Shown here: piece by piece, positions 17,414 through 24,674 of the stretch
How the letters are laid out: the number at the start of each line of letters is the position of its first letter
Position numbering within the stretch: position 1 is the first letter of the stretch
NCBI RefSeq assembly: GCF_039523035.1
Contig: NZ_BAAAEN010000008.1
Span: 150,120 to 214,119 of the forward strand
Source of the DNA: Pigmentiphaga daeguensis
GTDB taxonomy: Bacteria; Pseudomonadota; Gammaproteobacteria; Burkholderiales; Burkholderiaceae_B
Direction of reading: 5' to 3'
DNA length: 64,000 nucleotides
Notes under the pieces: generated by a model
The model's database searches: none
What the model was told of the DNA's origin: nothing
The model's input: the letters and a program-made list of their open reading frames with translations, nothing else
Made by a program: the position numbers and the translations under genes

Positions 17414-19303
17414 ATGCCGCAATACCGTTCCCGTACCTCCACCCATGGCCGCAACATGGCCGGGGCACGTGCGCTATGGCGCGCGACCGGCATGAAGGAC
17501 GGTGACTTCGGCAAGCCCATCGTCGCGGTCGTCAATTCCTTCACCCAGTTCGTGCCCGGCCACGTGCACCTGAAGGACCTGGGCCAGATGGTCGCCCGCG
17601 AGATCGAGGCCGCCGGCGGCGTCGCCAAGGAGTTCAACACCATCGCGGTGGACGACGGCATCGCCATGGGGCACGGCGGCATGCTGTATTCGCTGCCCTC
17701 GCGCGAGCTGATCGCCGACTCGGTCGAGTACATGGTGAACGCGCATTGCGCCGACGCCATGGTCTGCATCTCCAACTGCGACAAGATCACCCCGGGGATG
17801 TTGATGGCCGCCATGCGGCTGAACATTCCGGCCGTGTTCGTGTCGGGCGGCCCCATGGAGGCCGGCAAGGTCATCGAGGCCTACCATCCCGCCCAGGACG
17901 TGAACGGCCAGAAGATCATCAAGGTGGACCTGATCGACGCCATGATCAAGGCCGGCGACCCCACCGTGTCGGACGAGGACGTCGAGAACTACGAGCGCTC
18001 GGCCTGTCCCACGTGCGGGTCCTGCTCGGGCATGTTCACCGCCAACTCGATGAACTGCCTGACCGAAGCGCTGGGGCTGTCGCTGCCGGGCAACGGCACG
18101 CTGGTGGCCACCCACGCCGACCGCAAGGACCTGTTCCTGCGCGCCGGCCGGGTCGCCGTCGAGCTGTGCCGCCGCTATTACGAGCAGGACGACGCTTCCG
18201 TCCTGCCGCGCAACATCGCCACCAAGGCGGCATTCACCAACGCGATGGCGCTGGACGTGTCCATGGGCGGCTCGACCAATACCGTGCTGCACCTGCTGGC
18301 CGCGGCGCAGGAAGGCGGCGTGGATTTCACGATGAGCGACATCGATCGCATCTCGCGCCACGTGCCCTGCCTGTGCAAGGTCGCGCCCGCCACGCAGCAG
18401 TACCACATCGAGGACGTGCACCGCGCCGGCGGCATCATGGCCATCCTGGCCGAGCTCGACCGCGCGGGCCTGCTGGACACCTCGGTGTCCACCGTGCACA
18501 GCAAGACCCTGGGCGAGGCCATCGCCGCGAACGACGTCAAGACGAACGCCGACGAAGCCGTCCATGCCTTCTTCCGCGCGGCGCCCGGCGGCGTGCCGAC
18601 CCAGACCGCCTTCAGCCAGGACAAGCGCTTCGACAAGCTGGACCTGGACCGGGCTGCCGGCTGCATCCGCGACAAGGCCCATGCCTATTCCCAGGACGGC
18701 GGCCTGGCCGTGCTGTACGGCAACGTGGCCGAGAAGGGCTGCATCGTCAAGACGGCGGGGGTCGATGAAAGCATCCTGAAATTCACCGGCAAGGCGCGCA
18801 TCTTCGAGAGCCAGGAAGACGCCGTGGACGGCATCCTGGGCGATACGGTGCATGCCGGCGACGTGGTCATCATCCGCTACGAAGGCCCCAAGGGCGGCCC
18901 CGGCATGCAGGAAATGCTCTATCCGACCTCGTACATCAAGTCCAAGGGCTTGGGCAAGGCCTGCGCCTTGCTGACCGACGGCCGCTTCTCGGGCGGATCC
19001 TCGGGCCTGGTGATCGGCCATGCTTCGCCCGAGGCGGCCGAGGGCGGTGCCATCGGGCTCGTGGAAGAGGGCGACATCATCGAGATCGACATTCCCAACC
19101 GCCGCATCAACCTGCGCGTGGACGACGCGGAACTGGCCAGGCGCCGCCAGGCGATGGAAGCCCGCGGCGACAAGGCCTGGCAGCCGCTCGATCGCCAGCG
19201 CGTGGTGTCGCAGGCGCTGCAGGCGTACGGGATGATGGCGACCTCCGCCGACCGCGGCGCGGTGCGGGACATCTCGCAATTGAAGGCCCCGCGCGCCCGC
19301 TAG
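17414..19303 (+). CDS. ilvD: Dihydroxy-acid dehydratase
   Basis: This 629-residue enzyme dehydrates 2,3-dihydroxy-isovalerate and -methylvalerate in valine and isoleucine synthesis. It matches the long IlvD type. Visible motifs are MPQYRSRTSTHGRNMAGARA at the N-terminus, CISNCDKITPGMLMAA and ERSACPTCGSCSGMFTANSM (Fe-S cluster cysteines), DVSMGGSTNTVLHLLAAA in the middle, and GRFSGGSSGLVIGHASPEAA near the end, where the serine acts as the catalytic base in homologues. It is divergent from hemS and is followed by a strong bidirectional terminator, so it is probably monocistronic. Confidence 0.97.
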   Translation: MPQYRSRTSTHGRNMAGARALWRATGMKDGDFGKPIVAVVNSFTQFVPGHVHLKDLGQMVAREIEAAGGVAKEFNTIAVDDGIAMGHGGMLYSLPSRELIADSVEYMVNAHCADAMVCISNCDKITPGMLMAAMRLNIPAVFVSGGPMEAGKVIEAYHPAQDVNGQKIIKVDLIDAMIKAGDPTVSDEDVENYERSACPTCGSCSGMFTANSMNCLTEALGLSLPGNGTLVATHADRKDLFLRAGRVAVELCRRYYEQDDASVLPRNIATKAAFTNAMALDVSMGGSTNTVLHLLAAAQEGGVDFTMSDIDRISRHVPCLCKVAPATQQYHIEDVHRAGGIMAILAELDRAGLLDTSVSTVHSKTLGEAIAANDVKTNADEAVHAFFRAAPGGVPTQTAFSQDKRFDKLDLDRAAGCIRDKAHAYSQDGGLAVLYGNVAEKGCIVKTAGVDESILKFTGKARIFESQEDAVDGILGDTVHAGDVVIIRYEGPKGGPGMQEMLYPTSYIKSKGLGKACALLTDGRFSGGSSGLVIGHASPEAAEGGAIGLVEEGDIIEIDIPNRRINLRVDDAELARRRQAMEARGDKAWQPLDRQRVVSQALQAYGMMATSADRGAVRDISQLKAPRAR

Positions 19304-19334
19304 GGAAGCCCGGAAGCCCGGCTTCGAAAAACAG

Positions 19335-19371
19335 ACGGCCTCGCTTTCAGGAGCGAGGCCGTTTTCGTTTT
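19335..19371. terminator. Bidirectional intrinsic terminator after ilvD
   Basis: An 11-base perfect stem (ACGGCCTCGCT with AGCGAGGCCGT) and a 6-base loop are followed by TTTTCGTTTT on the plus strand and by a TTTTT tract on the minus strand. It can stop ilvD transcripts and those of the convergent XRE-type gene. Confidence 0.88.
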
Positions 19372-19386
19372 CGGCGCAGCGGCCGG

Positions 19387-19791
19387 TCAGGGGGCGGGAG
19401 GCGGAACTTCCTTGGCAGGCGTTCCCTGTTCTTCCTTTTCCACGCGATTCAGCAGCTTGGCGAACTCGATCACCAGCCTGCGGCTGCGCGCGTCCAGCGT
19501 GGCGAAGCTGCGGCGCAGGGCGCGTGTGTCGTCGGCGTAGGGCAGCTCGTCGCCGTCACGCAGCTCCGAGGTGGCGGGAAGCACGCGGACGTTCTCGACC
19601 AGGGCATAAAGATCGGTCACGCCCACGTTCATGGCCCGGGCGATGTTCTCCAGGCGTACGATGGACGGCTTCTGCTTGCCGGTCTCGATGCGGGAAAGAT
19701 TGCCGGCATCGGTTCCGACTTCCATGGCGACGGCCTCGAGCTTGAGCCCGAGTTTCTCGCGCGTATATCGGATCGCCGAACCTATGTCCAT
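19387..19791 (-). CDS. XRE-type helix-turn-helix regulator
   Basis: This 134-residue protein consists of a Cro/CI-type HTH (MDIGSAIRYTREKLGLKLEA, then VAMEVGTDAGNLSRIETGKQ and IVRLENIARAMNVGVTDLY) and a C-terminal helical tail ending in Pro/Glu-rich sequence. I chose the ATG at 19791 because the HTH begins there; the frame extends upstream through AT-rich sequence that looks like promoter. It is divergent from a small hypothetical gene, and three ACGCAAA-type motifs in the spacer may be its operators. The target genes and any ligand are unknown. Confidence 0.85.
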   Translation of the reverse strand: MDIGSAIRYTREKLGLKLEAVAMEVGTDAGNLSRIETGKQKPSIVRLENIARAMNVGVTDLYALVENVRVLPATSELRDGDELPYADDTRALRRSFATLDARSRRLVIEFAKLLNRVEKEEQGTPAKEVPPPAP

Positions 19792-19820
19792 GGCGTGATT
19801 GTCCGAATGCCTTGCTCTGC

Positions 19821-19873
19821 ACGCAAAGCGTGAGACGCAAATTATTCGTGTATATTTTGCGTAAAAAGCAAAA
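19821..19873. promoter_or_regulatory. Candidate operators in the XRE/hypothetical divergent spacer
   Basis: ACGCAAA occurs at 19821-19827 and 19835-19841, and its inverse TTTTGCGT at 19855-19862. TTTTGC (19855-19860) and GCAAAA (19868-19873) also form a dyad. The AT-rich TATATT at 19851-19856 could serve as a -10 toward either gene. Autoregulation by the neighbouring HTH protein is a reasonable guess. Confidence 0.4.
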
Positions 19874-19939
19874 CGAATCATTGCGCCAAGCGGGAGAAGC
19901 GTGGGTCAGGCCCTCCCGAGGCGACGGGGGTTGCGTGCC

Positions 19940-20266
19940 ATGCAAACACACCAAGGCGTGACGGAACTGCTGGTACTCAGCGGGATCGACCAGGACGGCC
20001 ACATCGCGTGGCTCTTCGTGCCGCGCGGCTGGGACATCGCCGCGCTGGAACAACTGTTCCCCTTCTCGGGCCATGCCCTCGCGCGGCGACGCCATGTGTT
20101 GATCGCGGTGCCGATCGCCCGCGAACTGGCGCAGCGGTACGGCACCCGGCCCTTGCTCGAGTTCCCGGACACGCCGTCGCTGCACAGCCTGCTTTCCGAA
20201 GGCCTCGCGGCGGTGAAGCTGCTGATCGCGCGCGATCAGGACACGGCATCGGCCATGCCGCTGTGA
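19940..20266 (+). CDS. Small hypothetical protein
   Basis: This 108-residue protein (from the ATG at 19940; an in-frame ATG at 19901 is also open) begins MQTHQGVTELLVLSGIDQDG and is predicted soluble, with no signal or membrane segment. I do not recognise a domain. It has a conserved-looking core WLFVPRGWDIAALEQLFPFS and HVLIAVPIARELAQRYGTRP. It is divergent from the XRE regulator and overlaps the 3' end of prlC by 31 bases in convergent orientation. Control by the adjacent regulator is plausible. Coding status rests on codon usage resembling its neighbours and on the promoter-like spacer. Confidence 0.55.
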   Translation: MQTHQGVTELLVLSGIDQDGHIAWLFVPRGWDIAALEQLFPFSGHALARRRHVLIAVPIARELAQRYGTRPLLEFPDTPSLHSLLSEGLAAVKLLIARDQDTASAMPL

Positions 20267-22380
20267 CGCAGCAGGGCCTCGATGCTGGGATCCCGGCCGC
20301 GGAAGGCGCGGAACGACTCGATCGCGGGCCGGCTGCCGCCCACTTGCAGGATCTCCCGCAAGAAGCGTGCCCCGACCTCGGGCCGTAGCGTATCCTCGGT
20401 CGCCGCGTCCTCGAAAGCCGCGTAGGCGTCGGCGGACAATACTTCCGCCCACTTGTAGCTGTAGTAGCCGGCCGAGTAGCCGCCGGCGAAGATGTGGCTG
20501 AAGGTGTTGATCCAGCGCGAGACCTCCGGCTGGGGCAGCACGTGCATGCGGTCGTTCACCGCGCGCGACAGCGCCAGCACGCTTTGCTGGCCGTCGGGAT
20601 CGTAGTCGGTGTGCAGGTGCATGTCGGTGGCGGCCAGCACGACCTGGCGCAGCGTCATCAGCCCGCCCTGGAAGTTCTTGGCGGCGACCATCTTGTCGTA
20701 CAGGGCGCGGGGCAGCGGTTCGCCCGTTTCCGCGTGCGCGGTCATCTGTTCCAGCACCGCCCATTCCCAGCAGAAGTTCTCCATGAACTGGCTGGGCAGT
20801 TCGACCGCATCCCATTCCACGCCGTTGATGCCCGACACGCCCAGGTCTTCCATCTGCGTGAGCATGTGATGCAGGCCGTGGCCGCATTCATGGAACAGGG
20901 TGATGACTTCGTCGTGCGTGAACAGCGAGGGCTTGCCGCCGCTGGGCGGCGTGAAATTGCAGACAAGGTAGGCCACCGGTGTCTGCAGTTCGCCGCCGGG
21001 GCGGCGATAGCGGGTGCGGGCGTCGTCCATCCATGCGCCGCCGCGCTTGCCGTCGCGCGCGTACAGGTCCAGGTAGAACTGCGCCAGCAGCGTGCCGGCG
21101 GCCGATTCCACGCGGAAGAAGCGCACGTCGGGATGCCAGGCCGGGGCGTCGTCCGGGCGGATGCGGACCGAGAACAGCGTCTCGATCACCTTGAACAGGC
21201 CCGCCAGCACCTTGGGTTCGGGGAAGTATTGCTTGACCTCGTTTTCCGAGAAGGCGTAGCGTGCCTGGCGCAGTTTCTCGGACGCATAGGCGATGTCCCA
21301 GGGCTCGAGTTCGGCCAGGCCCAGCTCGGCGGCGGCGAATTCCCGCAGCTCGCGCAGGTCGCGCTCGGCATAGGGGTGCGCGCGCTCGGCCAGCTCGGCC
21401 AGGAATTTCTGCACCTGCTCGGGCGTATCGGCCATCTTGGGCACCAGCGACACCTCGCCGTAGTTGGCATAGCCCAGCAGGCCCGCTTCCTCGCGGCGCA
21501 GGCGCAGCAGGTCCAGCATGATGGCGGTGTTGTCCCACTCGGCCCGACCCTGTCCGTATTCGGGACCAAGCTCCGAGGCGCGCGTCACGTGCGCCTTGTA
21601 CATGGTCTCGCGCAGGGCGCGGTTGTCGGCGTATTGCAGTACCGGGAAATACGAGGGGAAGTGCAGGGTGAACTTCCAGGCCGGCGCTTCGTCCGGGGCT
21701 TCGCCTTCCTTGGCCGGAATCTTCCGGGCGGCTTCGCGCGCCGCTTCCTTCACGTCCTCGGGCAGTCCGGCCAGTTCGGCCTCGTCGCGCACGATCAGCG
21801 CATAGGAGTTGGTGGCGTCCAGCACGTGGTCGGAGAAAGCCTTGGACAGCGTTGCCTGCTGTTCCTGGATCTCGGCGAAGCGAGGCTTGGATTCCTCGGG
21901 CAGCTCGGCGCCGCCCAGGCGAAAGCCCCGCAGCTCGTTCTCGATCAGTTTCTTGCGGGCCGGCGTCTGCTGCTGGAATTCCTTGCTGGCCGCCAATTTC
22001 TTGTAACGCTCGTACAGCGCCTGGTTCTGGCCCAGGCCGGCCCAGAACTCGGTCACGCGCGGCAGGTTCTCGCCGTAGGCGGCACGCAGCTCGGGCGTAT
22101 CGGCCACCGCGTTCAGGTGTCCCACCACGCTCCAGGCCCGCGACAGCCCCTCGGTGCCTTCATCCAGCGTCTCGACCACGCTGTGCCAGGTAGCCGGCGC
22201 ATCCGCGGCCTGGTCCGCCTCCAGCTTGTCCACCGCCTTCTGCGCCCGCTCCAGCAGGGCCGTGATGGCCGGTGTGATGTGCTCCGGCCGGATGGCATCA
22301 AACCGGGCCAGGCCCGACAGGTCCATGAGCGGATTGCCGGCCAGGGCGGAGGAAGAGGAAAGGTCGGACGCTTGCGCCAT
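20236..22380 (-). CDS. prlC: Oligopeptidase A (M3 family metallopeptidase)
   Basis: This 714-residue cytoplasmic zinc peptidase carries HECGH (His497-Glu498, His501) in the context TLFHECGHGLHHMLTQM, the M3 signature, with a downstream zinc-ligand glutamate region (PSQFMENFCWEWAVL). The N-terminal helical part (FDAIRPEHITPAITALLERA) is typical of PrlC/OpdA, which cleaves short peptides, including signal-peptide remnants. I chose the ATG at 22380 since homology begins there; the upstream open frame is low-complexity spacer. folD lies upstream on the same strand. Its 3' end overlaps a convergent small gene. Confidence 0.96.
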   Translation of the reverse strand: MAQASDLSSSSALAGNPLMDLSGLARFDAIRPEHITPAITALLERAQKAVDKLEADQAADAPATWHSVVETLDEGTEGLSRAWSVVGHLNAVADTPELRAAYGENLPRVTEFWAGLGQNQALYERYKKLAASKEFQQQTPARKKLIENELRGFRLGGAELPEESKPRFAEIQEQQATLSKAFSDHVLDATNSYALIVRDEAELAGLPEDVKEAAREAARKIPAKEGEAPDEAPAWKFTLHFPSYFPVLQYADNRALRETMYKAHVTRASELGPEYGQGRAEWDNTAIMLDLLRLRREEAGLLGYANYGEVSLVPKMADTPEQVQKFLAELAERAHPYAERDLRELREFAAAELGLAELEPWDIAYASEKLRQARYAFSENEVKQYFPEPKVLAGLFKVIETLFSVRIRPDDAPAWHPDVRFFRVESAAGTLLAQFYLDLYARDGKRGGAWMDDARTRYRRPGGELQTPVAYLVCNFTPPSGGKPSLFTHDEVITLFHECGHGLHHMLTQMEDLGVSGINGVEWDAVELPSQFMENFCWEWAVLEQMTAHAETGEPLPRALYDKMVAAKNFQGGLMTLRQVVLAATDMHLHTDYDPDGQQSVLALSRAVNDRMHVLPQPEVSRWINTFSHIFAGGYSAGYYSYKWAEVLSADAYAAFEDAATEDTLRPEVGARFLREILQVGGSRPAIESFRAFRGRDPSIEALLRHSGMADAVS

Positions 22381-22543
22381 GGGGAAACTCCTGAATGCTG
22401 ACTGTGCCCCGTAGATGGGGGTGAAAAAAGGAAACACCAGGGGAGGGCACCATCCCGGGAACAGGGGGACAAGAACGCCGCCCCTTGCCAGCCTGTTGGT
22501 TTCCAGGATGCGGTGGATCCGGCTCCGCCGGTCCGCCCGCATC

Positions 22544-22580
22544 GCCCCCTGGGGGGCGCCCGAAGGGCGTAGGGGGGGGC
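22544..22580. repeat. GC-rich intergenic palindromic element, copy 1
   Basis: The 37 bases contain CCCCCTGGGGGG, then GCGCCC-GAA-GGGCGT, ending in TAGGGGGGGGC. The layout is the same as the element at 23979-24049: a C-run/G-run palindrome, a second short hairpin, then GCGTAGGGGGG. It directly abuts the folD stop codon, in the 200-base spacer between folD and prlC. The remainder of that spacer shows nothing else recognisable. Confidence 0.55.
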
Positions 22581-23423
22581 CTACCCCTCAGCAGATTCCA
22601 GCGTATTGGCCAGCAGCATCGTGATCGTCATCGGGCCGACGCCGCCCGGGACCGGGGTGATCCAGCCGGCCACTTCCGAGACGCTGGCGAAATCGACGTC
22701 GCCGCATAGCTTGCCGGCCTCGTCGCGGTTGATGCCCACGTCGATCACCACCGCGCCGGGCTTGACCATGTCGCCGGTCAGCGTGTTGCGGCGGCCCACG
22801 GCGGCCACCACCACGTCGGCCTGGCGGGTATGGTAGGCGAGGTCGGGCGTGCCGCTGTGGCATATCGTGACCGTGGCGTTGGCCTGCAACAGCAGCAGCG
22901 CCATGGGCTTGCCCACGGTGTTGCTGCGGCCGATGACCACGGCATGCTTGCCGCGCAGGTCGTAGCCGGTGCTTTCGATCAGCTTCATGCAGCCGTAGGG
23001 CGTGCACGGACGGAAGCCTTTCAGCCCCGCCATCAGCTCGCCGGCGCTGAGCACGGAGTAGCCGTCCACGTCCTTGCGGGTGGAAATGGCCTCGATCACC
23101 TTGTGCGGGTCGATGTGCCTGGGCAAGGGCATCTGCACCAGGATGCCGTGGATGGCGGGATCATGGTTGAGCAGGTCGATGCGGGCCAGCAGCTCGGCCT
23201 CGGTCATCGTGGCCTCGTACTTCTCCAGCACCGAATGGAAGCCCGCGTCGTGGCACGCCTTGACCTTGTTGCGCACGTACACGTGCGAGGCCGGATCGTC
23301 GCCCACCAGGATCACCGCCAGGCCGGGACGCCTGCCCTGGCGCGTGAGTTCGGCGGCGCGCTGGGCGATGTCGGAGCGGATCTGCTTGGAGAGTTCGTTG
23401 CCGTTGATGAGGCGTGCGGGCAT
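22581..23423 (-). CDS. folD: Bifunctional methylenetetrahydrofolate dehydrogenase/cyclohydrolase
   Basis: This 280-residue enzyme interconverts 5,10-methylene- and 10-formyl-tetrahydrofolate with NADP. FolD signatures are clear: GLAVILVGDDPASHVYVRNK with the catalytic lysine in the following KVKACHDAG, HGILVQMPLPRHID, and the NADP site HAVVIGRSNTVGKPMALLLL. The end is DVDFASVSEVAGWITPVPGG followed by VGPMTITMLLANTL. The length is normal. It is transcribed toward prlC, with the remnant of paiB upstream on the same strand. Confidence 0.97.
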   Translation of the reverse strand: MPARLINGNELSKQIRSDIAQRAAELTRQGRRPGLAVILVGDDPASHVYVRNKVKACHDAGFHSVLEKYEATMTEAELLARIDLLNHDPAIHGILVQMPLPRHIDPHKVIEAISTRKDVDGYSVLSAGELMAGLKGFRPCTPYGCMKLIESTGYDLRGKHAVVIGRSNTVGKPMALLLLQANATVTICHSGTPDLAYHTRQADVVVAAVGRRNTLTGDMVKPGAVVIDVGINRDEAGKLCGDVDFASVSEVAGWITPVPGGVGPMTITMLLANTLESAEG

Positions 23424-23501
23424 GGCGGTCTGAAGGCAAAGAGGAGTGGGGGAACGAGGGCGCTGGCGCCTGGGGCATTTTAGCGCACGGGGGCCGACGC
23501 T

Positions 23502-23960
23502 TCAGCCAGGCGTGCCGGTTTCCACCGCCTTCATCACCGCCGCCACGGCCCTGTCCCCATCCCGCCCGGACGCTTCCAGGCCGGCCACCACGCCCCGCCG
23601 GTCGGCTTCGCTGCGGTTCTGGCTCATCTTCCACTTGGCCTGCAGCCGCGCGATGGGCATTTCCAGTCCGACGATGGCCGCCAGCCTTTCCTGCAGGAAG
23701 GCCGGCGGCGCGTCGCTCATCTTCCACGGGGCGTCGCGGCCCTGCTCGAACATCCGCGTCAGCCGGCCCACCACGCCGGCCACCCAGCCGGGATCGTCAT
23801 GCACGATGATCCGGCCGCGGGCATGCACCACGGCGTAGTTGTAGGTGGGCACGACTTCGTGGGTCGTGCGCTTGGTTTCGTACAGGCTGGGCGATACGTA
23901 GGCGCTGGGGCCCTGGAAGACGACCAGGCTCTCGGCCTGGGAATCCGCCAGTTCCCGCCA
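23502..23960 (-). pseudogene. 5'-truncated paiB-like gene (FMN-binding negative transcriptional regulator)
   Basis: The frame encodes about 152 C-terminal residues of a PaiB-type FMN-binding protein: WRELADSQAESLVVFQGPSA, VSPSLYETKRTTHEVVPTYN, YAVVHARGRIIVHDD and ending KMSQNRSEADRRGVVAGLEA. Full-length family members are about 205-215 residues, so some 60 N-terminal residues are missing. Upstream of the Trp codon at 23958-23960 the frame runs into the GC-rich repeat element and reaches the TAG stop of the response regulator at 24051 without any ATG, GTG or TTG. The first possible start is a GTG at 23852, inside the conserved core. It is a decayed or deleted gene. Confidence 0.78.
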
Positions 23961-23978
23961 GACCGCCCTGCGGGACCC

Positions 23979-24049
23979 GGCCCCCTTGGGGGCTGCCGCG
24001 TAGCGGCTGGGGGCCCCACCATTCCGGGCGCGCGTAAGCGCGTAGGGGG
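23979..24049. repeat. GC-rich intergenic palindromic element, copy 2, at the paiB breakpoint
   Basis: GGCCCCC (23979-23985) pairs with GGGGGCC (24009-24015) around CCGCGTAGCGG. A second hairpin GCGCGC-GTAA-GCGCGT follows, and then AGGGGGG. It fills the space between the end of the response-regulator gene and the truncated paiB coding sequence. The arrangement resembles copy 1 at 22544-22580. Confidence 0.55.
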
Positions 24050-24050
24050 G

Positions 24051-24674
24051 CTATCCCTGCGGCCGATGGTGCAGGGCCACCTTCATCAGGTCGGCCACGG
24101 TCGTGACCTGCAGCTTTTCCATGATGTTGGCGCGATGCGCCTCGACGGTCTTGATGCTGATGCCCAGGTCGTCGGCGATCTGCTTGTTCAGGCGGCCGGC
24201 CACGATGCGTTCCAGTACCTGCTGTTCGCGCACGGTCAGCCGGGCCAGCAGGGCCTCGTGGCCGCGCCGGGTGGCTTCGTCGGCCGCGCGGGAATGGGCC
24301 TGCTCCAGCATGTTGGCGATGATCTGGCGCAGGTCCGCTTCGTTGAAGGGTTTTTCCAGGAAATCCACCGCGCCTTTCTTCATGGTGGAGACCGCCATGG
24401 GCACGTCGCCGTGGCCGGTGACGAAGACGATGGGCAGGGTGGACTTGCGGGCGAGCAGTTGTTCCTGGAGCTCGAGCCCGGTCATGCCCGGCATCCGGAC
24501 GTCGGCGATCAGCACGCCGATCACCTCGGGGTCGTACTCGGCCAGGAAGCGTTCCGAACTCTCGTAGGCCCGTACCCGGTAACCGTTGGCTTCGAGCAGC
24601 CATCGGAGAGAATCTCGCACGGCTTCGTCGTCGTCGACTATGAAGACCGTGCTGGATTGGGGCGTATTGCTCAT
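24051..24674 (-). CDS. FixJ-family response regulator
   Basis: This 207-residue two-domain regulator has the receiver motifs VFIVDDDEAVRDSLRWLL, phosphoacceptor Asp58 in VLIADVRMPGMTGLEL, and KGAVDFLEKPFNE. The C-terminal LuxR-type HTH reads LTVREQQVLERIVAGRLNKQ, then IADDLGISIKTVEAHRANIM. Start choice: the ATG at 24674 overlaps the kinase TGA by one base (TGATG), giving translational coupling. It resembles FixJ/TodT/TtrR-like regulators. The kinase encoded upstream is its obvious partner. Targets are unknown; the pyruvate dehydrogenase operon divergent from the kinase is a candidate. Confidence 0.93.
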   Translation of the reverse strand: MSNTPQSSTVFIVDDDEAVRDSLRWLLEANGYRVRAYESSERFLAEYDPEVIGVLIADVRMPGMTGLELQEQLLARKSTLPIVFVTGHGDVPMAVSTMKKGAVDFLEKPFNEADLRQIIANMLEQAHSRAADEATRRGHEALLARLTVREQQVLERIVAGRLNKQIADDLGISIKTVEAHRANIMEKLQVTTVADLMKVALHHRPQG

